Part shown: in pieces, positions 1 through 8,079 of the stretch | Layout of the letters: every line of letters begins with the position of its first letter | Position numbering within the stretch: the stretch's first letter is position 1 | From: a virus | IMG/VR virus record: IMGVR_UViG_3300012923_000010 | Location: 1 to 34,125 of that record | Length of the DNA: 34,125 bases | Reading direction: 5' to 3' (one strand) | Translations under genes and position numbers: made by a program | The notes under the pieces: generated by a model | Told to the model about the DNA's origin: nothing | Seen by the model: only the letters and a program-made list of their open reading frames with translations | The model's database searches: none

Positions 1-364
1 CATTCAGGTTCGCAGTCTGGACACCACGGGCCTGGTTCGCCTGCGTCGGGTCGAGCATCGTCGGTGCGATGGTCTGGGCAACCCCACCGGGGCGGCCTGA
101 TTGCTTCTGGTAGAAGTCCGCAAGAGCACGAGCCCGTTGCGCATCGGCGCTGTTCGCCGGGTTGGGCAGTGAGTTGGGGTCTGTCGTCAGCCCGAGCGTG
201 TTCGTGACGTCTTGTCGGGTTTTTGAAAGGTTTCCGCCAGTCACCGCCGGGATGACAGACGCGCCACCGGGGACAGCAACATCCTCGGCCGCACCCTTCC
301 AGTCACCCTGGAGGGCTCGCTTCGCTGCGCCGACACCTGGAATGAAATCCCAACCGCTTGCCAT
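1..364 (-). CDS. Virion-module protein of unknown function, N-terminal part (runs off left edge)
   Basis: The first 121 codons of a gene whose 3' end lies outside the window. It starts at ATG 364 with a good ribosome-binding site (AAGGAG about 6 nt upstream) and opens MASGWDFIPG. The visible part is rich in Gly, Ala, Gln and Asn. It contains a segment around residues 60-110 with ADFYQKQSGRPGG and APTMLDPTQ, a low-complexity style often seen in internal virion or ejection proteins. I do not recognise a domain. It follows the large tail protein by 35 nt, so it is most likely a structural or ejected protein. The assignment rests on position only. Confidence 0.6.
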   Translation of the reverse strand, partial: MASGWDFIPGVGAAKRALQGDWKGAAEDVAVPGGASVIPAVTGGNLSKTRQDVTNTLGLTTDPNSLPNPANSADAQRARALADFYQKQSGRPGGVAQTIAPTMLDPTQANQARGVQTANLN

Positions 365-399
365 CGGTTCTCCTTACATACCCGTCGCGTAAAAGTTGG

Positions 400-3300
400 T
401 CACAGCGTCGACCTACCGTAAAACAGCGACGCCGGGTAATCGACGCTCGGCACCGTTGCCCCAATCGGCGGCGCCAGCGTTCCGTCCCACGGTCTGATCG
501 ACTCTCCGATGATGATGTACTTGCCACCCGCGATGGTGTCGCCGTCGTTGAATCCCGAGGTCGTCCACCACTGGTCCTGCAGGTAGCCGCAAAAACCTTG
601 CGTTGGGCTGCCGCCGTTGAACGCGAGCATCCCCAGTGGCGACGTCCACAGATGGCGCGTCGACCATGGATGTCCGAGGTCTGGCGGATAGAACGCCACA
701 CTCGAATCGTCCTTCACCAACTCTTGAGAGCCGTGGAGCAGAGTCTGCCCTTGCGGATTGCCGGGAGAGGGAATCCACGCGAGCTTCGTAAAGTCGCCGA
801 AGCCTACGCCACTGAAGGCAAACTTATTTTGTGAGAGCACGGCGAAATCGGTGGTTGGATCTGAAATGCCGTTGCGCGCCGCCGCCATGAACGGCGTGGT
901 CCATTCCGCCGTATTGACCACGCCGGCCGTATAGAGGACATCGAACTGCCACAGGCTCAGCCACTTACCCGCGAAGAACCAATCGATTCGCGTTCCACTT
1001 CCATCGGAGGCCACTGAGGTGAGCGCATAGTATTGGTCGTCCGCAGTACGGCGCCCAATCCACGAGGTCACGCTATTGCTGAGCCCATCGACCGCCGTCG
1101 GGGTGACGGTCGTCGTGCCGCCAACGAATGCACCGCTCGCCGAGTAACTCAGGTCAATCTCAGTGTCCGCGATATTCTGGGTCACGTTGATCATGATTTC
1201 AAAACCGAACGCGACATTCTTGAGGATGATGAACGAAAACACACCATCCGGAAAGCCCTTGAGCTTCGTCCAGTTCGTCCAGAGGTCGGAGGCTGAGACG
1301 GTCACGCCATCACACGATGAGACGACGATCCATTGCCCCGACGCCTTGAGTGCGTCCTTGACCTTTACGAGTAGGTCGAACTTGTTGGGAGCCCCGCCGC
1401 CCAGCAAGGCGTTCTGCTGCTTCGAGGTGATCCACGTCTTGAGCACGAGCGGAACCGGGCTCGGCGCCGGGATAGCCGGGCAGTCTGGGCACGGCTTCGC
1501 GGCGGCCGTCACTCCCGCCAGCCAGTTGTCCGCTCCCGTCAGCCCTTGCATCTCGGGCTCGATGGCCACGAGCGCCGACCACGAGTCGAAGCGAATGGTG
1601 GCGTCCCCCGCCGGCAGGGTGAGCTGCGCGGAGAATGCCGTGCAAAGTTGCTTGCGCGGCTTGCAGTCGGCGCGCATCGGGCCTACTTGCGCCGCGATCT
1701 GAACACGGGGCTGGAACGTCTCGATGATGGTGTCGTCGTTGTCGAAGAAGATCGAGATTGTGGGCTGCGCGACTGTCCCGGCCGTCGTGCATTCCCCGAG
1801 TGCCCGAAGATGGCGGAGGTTGATCCACCCCTCCATGTTCGCGGGGCGCATCCAGGGACTTCTGACCTTGCCCGCGAATGCCACCCCGGCATCGGCGGGA
1901 GTGTTCGAGTCGTTGGCCTCGACCCACATCTGACCATTGGCGAGGAACAGCGCCTGCTTGCCGTTCAGCATTCGCGTAAAGGCGATCCCTGAGGACATCC
2001 CGCCCGTGTCGCGCTCCCACACGTTGAAGATCCGATCGTGAACGAATCGGTAGTTTGTGGTCTGGACGCGGACCTCGTTCTTCGACGCCGAGAGGACCAT
2101 GCCGATGACGGTCTCCTCTGACTTGAGAAGAGGCATCGAAAGGAAGAGGTCGATGGCCGCGCCCACGAAGTCGAATTCTTGCGACCGACGGGCACGGAAG
2201 ACGCCACCCGACGAGACGACGTACAACTCCGAGCCCGTCGAGAGCACCGGGGCGCCGACGATGGAGCCGGTCTCCGACGAGAAGCGGTTGAACACCGGGG
2301 AGGCCCCACTCCCGTCGTTGCCAGGCCCGTCACCGCCGGCCGCATAAGCCGCCTGAGCCTTGAGCGCTGTGATCTTGTCGTCGAGGGCCGCGAGACCCGT
2401 CACCGACCCGAATTCGTCGGAGATGTCGACCACGAAGTCAGCGGGGAAGATGGGCGAGAAGCCCGACGCGATTGGCTTGCTGAACCGAATGAGCGACGGG
2501 AAGTCCCGGTCCACTCCCCAGAGGCGCTGATTCCAGAACACGACGTGCGAGAGGGCCGACAGGACGGTCCCCTGAAGCTCGGCGCTGATGGCTTCCGCCA
2601 GTGCCGTGTCCGCGATGGTATCGAGCCACGAAATCGAGACGGTGTTGGCGATGGTGTCGGTGACTTCATGGACGAGGAAGAACGCGGCGCCGTTTCCCTT
2701 CGTGCGCCAGAACTTCACCGTGCGAAGTCGCGCGCCATTCTCGAAAGGCGTGTTCTGTGCGACGACAGTGATCTGATTGTTCCCCGCCATGGCTGCCGTG
2801 CTCACCTTGGCGCTCACAAGGCACGGGTCGGAGCTCCAAACGTTCCCTTCCTCGTCGTAGAGGTCGGTCGTGATGACGTGCTGGTAAGCGGCCCCGGGCG
2901 TCAGGTTGCCCGCACCGTTGGATGGGGTTGCCGTCGGCGAGAATGGCAACGCACTGGCGCCGAGAGAGCACAGGAGTTGCCCCGTGGCCGTCTGGAGGAG
3001 AGAGCCGGCTGGCAGGTACGCGCACTGCTGCGTTTTCGTACCCTGCCCGTGGTTCTGGTTCGTGTATGTGGTCGCGTTGAGGTACTGGACCGACCACGCG
3101 TCGATGGCATACCGATAGGCGTTCGTCCCGGCGATGTCGTCGAAGCTGGCAATGCGAGCCAGCGGGAGCACGAATCTGTCGGTCCCCGTGCGCTGCACTT
3201 GCGCCATGGAGGCAAACTCTTCGAACCCCGCCCCAGCGTTCAGCGGAAGGATCCGCGCCTGTGGCTCGGTCCACTTGTTCGAGACGGTCGCGACGCCGTT

Positions 3301-4587
3301 TTCGAACTCGAGTGCCATCTCATAGAAGCTCGACTGGACGAAGTTCGGCCCCACGGCCTCGGCGATGTACATCACGTACCTCATCGCGTCCGTGCCGGGC
3401 TCCCTCCAGGCGTTCGTCGCGAGAGAGTGGTTCACCGTGAAGGCCGCGGGCGAGATGTTGGCGACGGCACTCGTCGCCCCGTTGCGGCGCTTCACGGCGC
3501 GCAACCTGGGATTTGCGGTGGTCGAATAGACGAGCATCCACCCGGGCGTTCCCGTGGTCGATTGGTAGGCGCAGCCGGCGAAGTTGCGCGCCAGGACCGC
3601 CTCGGCAAGCTCGTTCGTCTGGATGACCCCAACGGCATTGAGCCTGACTACCCGGACCTCGGGGACGGCGCTGCACACCGCCACGTAGCGGGTCCCACTC
3701 GCGTCAGGGTCGGGGAGCAGCGCGAGGCAGTTGCTCGCGTCCTGCCCCGGCGTGTACTCGGTGGACGTGACGGCGGTCGGGTTGTACTCGATGATGCGGA
3801 GACCGCCCGTGGCGACGTTATCGCGGAAGGCGATCGTGATGGTCGCGCCGCCGTAGTAGAACGCGTCGAGGAAAAGGTCGGAGCCGACGTGGCCATTCGT
3901 CGAGAGCGCCGTCACTCCGCCGACTTGCAACCCCGTCGTGGTGTCCCACTGCGCGGTGTTGATGACTCCGCCGGCACTGGTGGCCCACACGAGGATCAGC
4001 CTGTTCGCGGCCGACGAGTAGACACACTTCGGCCGAACCGCAGTCGTGAAGTTCCCGAAGAGCGACGAGGCGAGAATGGTCATGCCCGCCGTCGTGGTGA
4101 GCGAGACTTGGATGCCCGCCCCAGCGACATTCGACCACCAGGCCGTCAGGCGGTACCCACCGCCCTCGGCCATCGACGATTGCGACGGCATTCCACCCAT
4201 CGGCGAGATAGGCAAGCGACCCCACTGCCCCGGGGACGTCTGCGAGCACTGCTGAGCGCTGCCGCTCACGTTGAACGTGACGAGGGGCGAGTTCCAGCGG
4301 GGCAACGCCGAAGGCGTGTAAACCCGCCCAGCAGTCGCGCTGTCAGCCTGGCGGCAGAGGCCCACGAAGCCGCCCCAAGGAGCCTCGGTGCAGAGCACCG
4401 GGACGTTCCCACCGGGCAGATCGTCGTTCGCGTCGTGGTTGGTCCCCGGACGGGTTCGCCACTCGTTGAGCCGCTCCTGGCGGACGTCGTCGAGCAGGAG
4501 CGCCGAGCCCGGCTGCACCATGAGGGGCGCCTGCTTGGTGGATATTCCACCATCGGCCCTCCAGTTGACGATCGTCCCGTTGCTCAT
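400..4587 (-). CDS. Very large tail protein, possibly T7 gp12 / P22 gp10-like tail hub or nozzle
   Basis: A 1395-residue protein. The start is ATG 4587 (MSNGTIVNWR), which overlaps the upstream stop as ATGA; the open frame continues upstream but there overlaps another gene. Residues about 1-650 are Gly/Thr/Ser-rich and beta-rich with repeated blade-like segments. Around residues 700-800 there is a pattern I associate with podoviral tail hub proteins: FWNQRLWGVD, then SLIRFSKPI, then DEFGSVTGLAALDDKITAL, followed by YVVSSGGVFRARRSQEFDFVG. Cysteines recur (for example CKPRKQLC and CPDCP), which is unusual in a tail protein. It lies directly downstream of the connector and a small membrane protein. 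The virion role is well supported by context. The gp12/gp10 equivalence is inference from order and motifs. Confidence 0.7.
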   Translation of the reverse strand: MSNGTIVNWRADGGISTKQAPLMVQPGSALLLDDVRQERLNEWRTRPGTNHDANDDLPGGNVPVLCTEAPWGGFVGLCRQADSATAGRVYTPSALPRWNSPLVTFNVSGSAQQCSQTSPGQWGRLPISPMGGMPSQSSMAEGGGYRLTAWWSNVAGAGIQVSLTTTAGMTILASSLFGNFTTAVRPKCVYSSAANRLILVWATSAGGVINTAQWDTTTGLQVGGVTALSTNGHVGSDLFLDAFYYGGATITIAFRDNVATGGLRIIEYNPTAVTSTEYTPGQDASNCLALLPDPDASGTRYVAVCSAVPEVRVVRLNAVGVIQTNELAEAVLARNFAGCAYQSTTGTPGWMLVYSTTANPRLRAVKRRNGATSAVANISPAAFTVNHSLATNAWREPGTDAMRYVMYIAEAVGPNFVQSSFYEMALEFENGVATVSNKWTEPQARILPLNAGAGFEEFASMAQVQRTGTDRFVLPLARIASFDDIAGTNAYRYAIDAWSVQYLNATTYTNQNHGQGTKTQQCAYLPAGSLLQTATGQLLCSLGASALPFSPTATPSNGAGNLTPGAAYQHVITTDLYDEEGNVWSSDPCLVSAKVSTAAMAGNNQITVVAQNTPFENGARLRTVKFWRTKGNGAAFFLVHEVTDTIANTVSISWLDTIADTALAEAISAELQGTVLSALSHVVFWNQRLWGVDRDFPSLIRFSKPIASGFSPIFPADFVVDISDEFGSVTGLAALDDKITALKAQAAYAAGGDGPGNDGSGASPVFNRFSSETGSIVGAPVLSTGSELYVVSSGGVFRARRSQEFDFVGAAIDLFLSMPLLKSEETVIGMVLSASKNEVRVQTTNYRFVHDRIFNVWERDTGGMSSGIAFTRMLNGKQALFLANGQMWVEANDSNTPADAGVAFAGKVRSPWMRPANMEGWINLRHLRALGECTTAGTVAQPTISIFFDNDDTIIETFQPRVQIAAQVGPMRADCKPRKQLCTAFSAQLTLPAGDATIRFDSWSALVAIEPEMQGLTGADNWLAGVTAAAKPCPDCPAIPAPSPVPLVLKTWITSKQQNALLGGGAPNKFDLLVKVKDALKASGQWIVVSSCDGVTVSASDLWTNWTKLKGFPDGVFSFIILKNVAFGFEIMINVTQNIADTEIDLSYSASGAFVGGTTTVTPTAVDGLSNSVTSWIGRRTADDQYYALTSVASDGSGTRIDWFFAGKWLSLWQFDVLYTAGVVNTAEWTTPFMAAARNGISDPTTDFAVLSQNKFAFSGVGFGDFTKLAWIPSPGNPQGQTLLHGSQELVKDDSSVAFYPPDLGHPWSTRHLWTSPLGMLAFNGGSPTQGFCGYLQDQWWTTSGFNDGDTIAGGKYIIIGESIRPWDGTLAPPIGATVPSVDYPASLFYGRSTL

Positions 4588-4898
4588 GACGGCGCCACCG
4601 ACGAGTAGAGCTTCACGAGCCAATCGAGTAAGCGTCCCTGATCCGCCAGGGTATACGACGTCGGGCGGGGCAAACCCTTTGCACCGAGGATGAAGGCCCC
4701 GCCGTAGAACTTCATGAGCAGGACGAGCAAGCCTTCTCGATCGGCCTTCTCTCCCGGCCAGTACGCCACCGTCTGCGCCGTTGGCTTGTTGAGCGAGACC
4801 CCCGACGGCTGCAAGAGCGAGTAGAGCCCGAGCAAGAGCACCAAGAACGAGGCGGGCGTGGAGAGCGCCGCGCTGTCTGGTTTGCGGGTATTCACCAT
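4584..4898 (-). CDS. Small membrane-associated protein within the tail module
   Basis: A 104-residue protein starting at ATG 4898 (MVNTRKPDSA). It overlaps the end of the connector gene by 7 nt and the start of the large tail gene as ATGA. Two hydrophobic stretches are visible: residues about 16-32 (SFLVLLLGLYSLL) and about 55-72 (LLVLLMKFYGGAFILG). They could be one or two membrane segments. No catalytic motif is seen. A holin-like or membrane-penetration role would fit its size and segments, but no endolysin is visible nearby, so no function is assigned. Confidence 0.6.
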   Translation of the reverse strand: MVNTRKPDSAALSTPASFLVLLLGLYSLLQPSGVSLNKPTAQTVAYWPGEKADREGLLVLLMKFYGGAFILGAKGLPRPTSYTLADQGRLLDWLVKLYSSVAPS

Positions 4899-5998
4899 CC
4901 ACCGTTTCCATACCAGCCACCCGTGAGCGACTGACTCTCGCGCATGCGCTCGGGACCGGGCTGGCGCGTGGTCGCAAAGTACTGCTTCATGTCGCCCTCG
5001 ATGCCGCTCTTGCCGTCGGGCCCGTCGAGGCGCTTCATGAACCCCGAGGCGGTCTCTTGGCGGTTGTCTCGCAGGATGGCCGGGATCGCTGTCTTGAGGT
5101 AGAGCACCTCCAGCCACTTCTCCAGCACGTAGTCCACGGCTGCGCCTTCGGTCCAGGCTTGCGCCGCTTCGATGGCCGTGAGGGTCGTGAGCGTGAAGAA
5201 CTTCCCCTCCTGCGTCCCGACTGCTTGGGCCGCGTCCGTCTGCCCCACGGCCACTATGTCACCGAGCATCATCCCGCCTGCGTAGGTGGCGGTCGTGTCG
5301 TAACCGGGGGTGCGAATGAGGATGAACGGCGTTCCCGCCGTGCCGGGCTGGACGACGGTGTAGACGCCATCGTTGCCGGTCGTGACTTGGTCTTTGACGA
5401 GCAGCTTGTCGCCAGCCGCCACGGCCGCGCCATCGACCGAGAGGGCGCCGTTCCCCGAGGCCGTGAGCGTCTTGCCCACGCCTGACCCAGCGGCCACACA
5501 GGCGGGAAGCGGAGCCACGGTGGCGAGCCTGACGATTTGACGGGGGACGTGGACGCGAGGGCAGTACCAGAGGCGATACGTGCCACCGGCCCGGATGCCG
5601 GGCTCGAGGAAGATGTTGGGGCTCATGAGGCGCGCGTTGGTGGCGCCAACGACTCCACCGAAGGGGCTCACCGCCTGCCAAAGCCAGCCACCAGGAGACC
5701 TTCGGTTGAACCAGTTGAACGGCCCCAGCGAGTACTCCTGCTGAGTGTCGGGGGAGCAAACCACGTCGATGATGTCGTGAAAGTCGGGGGGGATGACGAT
5801 GGACGCCGAGTAAGACGACGCGACGGTGTAGTCGGCGAAGAGCACCTGGAAGTCGGGGCGAGCGGCAGAGCACAAGGCCCATGCGGACTCGGCGGCGTCG
5901 CGGTAAAGCTGCGCCCACTCGCCCTGCAGAACGCGGTGGCTGTCCTGTAGGTCCGCCCTGAATTTCGCGGCGGCGATCACGTCGCTGATACTCGACAC
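4892..5998 (-). CDS. Head-tail connector (adaptor) with an inserted tail-fibre-type domain
   Basis: A 368-residue protein starting with ATG-type MSSISDVIAAAKFRADLQDS. The N-terminal helices (residues about 1-50) and the later segments LGPFNWFNRR (91-100) and TYRLWYCPRV (140-149) match the general pattern of podoviral or siphoviral head-tail adaptors. In those proteins a LWYxP strand precedes the C-terminal helix. Between that strand and the helix (WLEVLYLKTAIPAIL, about 295-310) lies an insertion at residues about 158-275. It has GVGKTLTASGNGALSVDG and AAGDKLLVKDQ followed by NDGVYTV, the hallmark of a beta domain usually found in tail fibres. The context (after capsid genes, before tail genes) supports the connector role. 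A GTG/ATG alternative start is not needed. Confidence 0.65.
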   Translation of the reverse strand: MSSISDVIAAAKFRADLQDSHRVLQGEWAQLYRDAAESAWALCSAARPDFQVLFADYTVASSYSASIVIPPDFHDIIDVVCSPDTQQEYSLGPFNWFNRRSPGGWLWQAVSPFGGVVGATNARLMSPNIFLEPGIRAGGTYRLWYCPRVHVPRQIVRLATVAPLPACVAAGSGVGKTLTASGNGALSVDGAAVAAGDKLLVKDQVTTGNDGVYTVVQPGTAGTPFILIRTPGYDTTATYAGGMMLGDIVAVGQTDAAQAVGTQEGKFFTLTTLTAIEAAQAWTEGAAVDYVLEKWLEVLYLKTAIPAILRDNRQETASGFMKRLDGPDGKSGIEGDMKQYFATTRQPGPERMRESQSLTGGWYGNGGW

Positions 5999-6019
5999 GC
6001 GCTCTCCCCTCCTCGAATC

Positions 6020-6055
6020 AACCGCGCCGTGGGCTCACCACCGACGGCGCGGGTT
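6020..6055 (-). other. Hairpin in the connector gene leader
   Basis: Arms 6020-6030 and 6044-6055 pair over 11 bp (AACCGCGCCGT with its complement, one bulged C). There is no U-tract after it on the minus strand, so it is not a classical terminator. It lies between the 79-residue gene and the connector gene and may stabilise or segment the late message. Confidence 0.4.
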
Positions 6056-6066
6056 GGAGTTGCTAG

Positions 6067-6306
6067 TTAGGCCACCTTGCAGAAGGCCGCGAGGGCCTCC
6101 GCAAAGCGATCCATGTCGGGCGGGTTGAATCCGCCGGCCTTCGCGACGTGCTTGGCAGCGAGGACCATGTCCTCCTTCTGCGCGTCGTCGGCCGGGGGCT
6201 CTTCGTCGTCCTCCATGTCGGCGCCATATGCCTGGTCGCCGCCCTTGTCCATCTCGTCGTCGACTTCGTCCATGAAGTCGGGTTTGGGTGCGGTGTTGGT
6301 TCTCAT
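6067..6306 (-). CDS. Small acidic virion-module protein
   Basis: A 79-residue protein starting at ATG 6306 in an ATGA overlap with the upstream gene. The first 45 residues are strongly acidic (DEVDDEMDKG, then DMEDDEEPPADDAQKED). The last 30 look helical (DRFAEALAAFCKV). No known domain was recognised. Small acidic proteins between capsid and connector genes can be head accessory or DNA-mimicking proteins. That is only a possibility here. Confidence 0.6.
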   Translation of the reverse strand: MRTNTAPKPDFMDEVDDEMDKGGDQAYGADMEDDEEPPADDAQKEDMVLAAKHVAKAGGFNPPDMDRFAEALAAFCKVA

Positions 6307-6701
6307 GACGCTGCCTCCGGGGAAAGTCCGATCGTGACCTTGGTGAGCACCAGGATGTCCGCCGAAGCGAACGCCTGGTTTTGGGTGGTGATGTCGAACC
6401 GGCCGGCGGTGACGACCGAGTTGTCCGACAGGAACCAGGGACCCGATCCGCCGTCCGTGCTCGCGGGAGACAAGAACGTCAGGGAGACGCTCTTGAGATG
6501 CAGGTTCTTGACCGCGTTTCCCTGCTTGTCCACGAGCTGAAAGCGGTAGACGCCTTCTCCCGTGCGCGTGACGACGACGTTCCCCTTGAACTTGACCCCG
6601 GTCGGGTTCGCGTTGTTCGCCCCGGTGAACTCGCCATCGATGAACGCGCGATCGCGATTCGAGGCGAAGAGGGTGCCGTAGAAAGTGCTGGTGAGGACCA
6701 T
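6303..6701 (-). CDS. Beta-rich head accessory protein, possible capsid decoration protein
   Basis: A 132-residue protein starting at ATG 6701 behind a good ribosome-binding site (AAAGGAG, 8 nt upstream). It has alternating beta-type segments such as FKGNVVVTRTGEGVYRFQLV and lacks cysteines and membrane segments. It immediately follows the major capsid gene. Position, size and predicted all-beta character fit a decoration or cement protein, but I see no diagnostic motif, so the call is inference from context. Confidence 0.6.
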   Translation of the reverse strand: MVLTSTFYGTLFASNRDRAFIDGEFTGANNANPTGVKFKGNVVVTRTGEGVYRFQLVDKQGNAVKNLHLKSVSLTFLSPASTDGGSGPWFLSDNSVVTAGRFDITTQNQAFASADILVLTKVTIGLSPEAAS

Positions 6702-6728
6702 GGTGTTCTCCTTTCGAGAGAAACAAGC

Positions 6729-6771
6729 CGCGAGAAGCGGCGGCCTTTGCTAGCGCCGCCGCATCCTCGCG
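6729..6771 (-). terminator. Strong hairpin after the major capsid gene (terminator or processing/stability element)
   Basis: Inner arms 6737-6744 and 6755-6762 (GCGGCGGC and complement, 10-nt loop) sit inside outer arms 6729-6734 and 6766-6771 (CGCGAG/CTCGCG). The structure begins 7 nt after the capsid stop codon. In the minus strand it is followed by GCTTGTTTC, a poor U-tract, so termination may be partial. Such a hairpin would raise capsid message relative to downstream genes. Confidence 0.5.
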
Positions 6772-6777
6772 AGCCAG

Positions 6778-8049
6778 TTAGCTGAGCGTCACCACGGTGT
6801 TGAAGCCGGGCGCGTTCGTCTCGAGCTGCGGGAACCCGCCGACGGCGCACTGGATCTCGCCCGTCTTCGGGTCCATGAAGATCGACGGACCGACCCCGGT
6901 GAGCGGGTCGGCGATGACCGTCGGGAACTTCATCCCCCATCCGACCAGGGACCAAGTCGTCATGTTGAGCATGAAGATCTTGTTCTTCGGGCAGAACTTC
7001 GGGGTGAACACGTCGACCGTCCCGTTGGGCGTCGACACGGTGTAGCCCGAGTACAAGATGGAGCCTTCGCGGCCCTTCTTGGTCATGGGCTGCGCGGTCA
7101 TGATGTTGACCGTGCGGGACTGCATGGCCTTGGCGAGGTTCGCCCACATCCTCGGGTGCATGAAGGCCGTGAGATCCTTCGTGCCGTTCGTGGAGGTGGT
7201 GAGGGTCTGCGCCAGCGCGTCGATGAACGCGCCTTCCATGTCGGCGTTGGCGCCGGTCGACTGCATGCCGATGAGGCGCGCGTCGATCGTGCGGTCCACG
7301 GAGAACAGGGTGTCCGCCGTCGCCGGCAGCCATCCCGCCACGCCCGTGATTCCGATCTTCGTCGGGCCAGCGCCTACGCCGCGCTGGTTCTTGACGAAGA
7401 TCTGATCAGCGTCGTTGAACACCGTGTTGGCGTTGACGTCGAGCTGCACTGTGCCCGAGGTCGACGTCATGGTCAGGATCTTCAGGACCGTCGCGAACAC
7501 GCCGGGGAAGCTCTGCGCGCTCGTGCTGAGGTCGGGCGCCCCGAAGATGACGTCACCCACGGACAGTTTCACGACGTCGTCCGGATCGAGGAGCGTCAGC
7601 GTCGTCGTCCCGCCGGGCGTCTTGGCCTGACCGAGGGACGGGAAGCCATTGCCCCACAACTGGATCGAGGCGTGCTTGGACACCTTGCGGATGGCCTGAT
7701 CCACCTCGTGCTTGAGCGGCTTGACGAGCCTGGCGAAGTCGACCTGACCCGCGGCAGCCGCGAGCACGTCGAGGGACGCCAAGTTCGTCATGCGCGCGGG
7801 GAGCACCTGGAACTGAACGCCCTGGGAAGGGGCGGCAGTGCCGATGACACCCGCGGCGTTGGACGGAACACCGGAGCCGTCGAATCCGACGGTGACGATG
7901 TCCGACTGACCGCCCGTGAGCTTGAGGCCACGCTTTTCGAGCTGCCCCATGAACTCGTCGGGGCCGAACGACAGATCTGCGATGTAGTTGCGATTGCGGT
8001 ACGCCCGCATGAATTGATATGCGAGGTCCGTGAATGATGCTGAGGCCAT
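6778..8049 (-). CDS. Major capsid protein (HK97-fold type)
   Basis: A 423-residue protein starting at ATG 8049 (MASASFTDLAYQFMRAYRNR). It has an N-terminal helical stretch, a long middle region with PLKHEVDQAIRKVSKHASIQLWG (about 107-130), and a beta-rich C-terminal half with FMHPRMWANLAKAMQSRTVN (about 290-310) typical of capsid P/A-domain regions. It sits directly after a scaffold-type gene and before a likely decoration gene, the canonical order. The length matches podoviral and siphoviral capsid proteins that need a separate scaffold. No protease is visible in the window. The ribosome-binding site lies inside a hairpin (see 8051-8075). Confidence 0.85.
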   Translation of the reverse strand: MASASFTDLAYQFMRAYRNRNYIADLSFGPDEFMGQLEKRGLKLTGGQSDIVTVGFDGSGVPSNAAGVIGTAAPSQGVQFQVLPARMTNLASLDVLAAAAGQVDFARLVKPLKHEVDQAIRKVSKHASIQLWGNGFPSLGQAKTPGGTTTLTLLDPDDVVKLSVGDVIFGAPDLSTSAQSFPGVFATVLKILTMTSTSGTVQLDVNANTVFNDADQIFVKNQRGVGAGPTKIGITGVAGWLPATADTLFSVDRTIDARLIGMQSTGANADMEGAFIDALAQTLTTSTNGTKDLTAFMHPRMWANLAKAMQSRTVNIMTAQPMTKKGREGSILYSGYTVSTPNGTVDVFTPKFCPKNKIFMLNMTTWSLVGWGMKFPTVIADPLTGVGPSIFMDPKTGEIQCAVGGFPQLETNAPGFNTVVTLS

Positions 8050-8050
8050 G

Positions 8051-8075
8051 AGCCCCTCCTATCGGGGAGGCGGCT
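8051..8075 (-). promoter_or_regulatory. Hairpin sequestering the ribosome-binding site of the capsid gene
   Basis: In the minus-strand RNA the Shine-Dalgarno run GGAGGGGCT, which ends 1 nt before the capsid ATG, pairs with AGCC(G)CCTCC just upstream. This gives 9 bp with one bulge and a 6-nt loop (8060-8065). The scaffold stop codon at 8080-8082 lies beside the hairpin, so ribosomes finishing scaffold synthesis could open it and couple the two genes. Confidence 0.5.
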
Positions 8076-8079
8076 CCTG

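Noticed and set aside
2179-4608. Very long open frame on the plus strand (809 codons) opposite the large tail gene
   Set aside because: High-GC genomes leave antisense frames open. The minus-strand frame has coherent beta-type protein sequence and operon coupling; the plus frame is Arg/Gly/Asp low-complexity with no start signal.
4588-4977. N-terminal extension of the large tail protein
   Set aside because: It overlaps the small membrane gene and the connector end; the ATGA start at 4587 is better placed.
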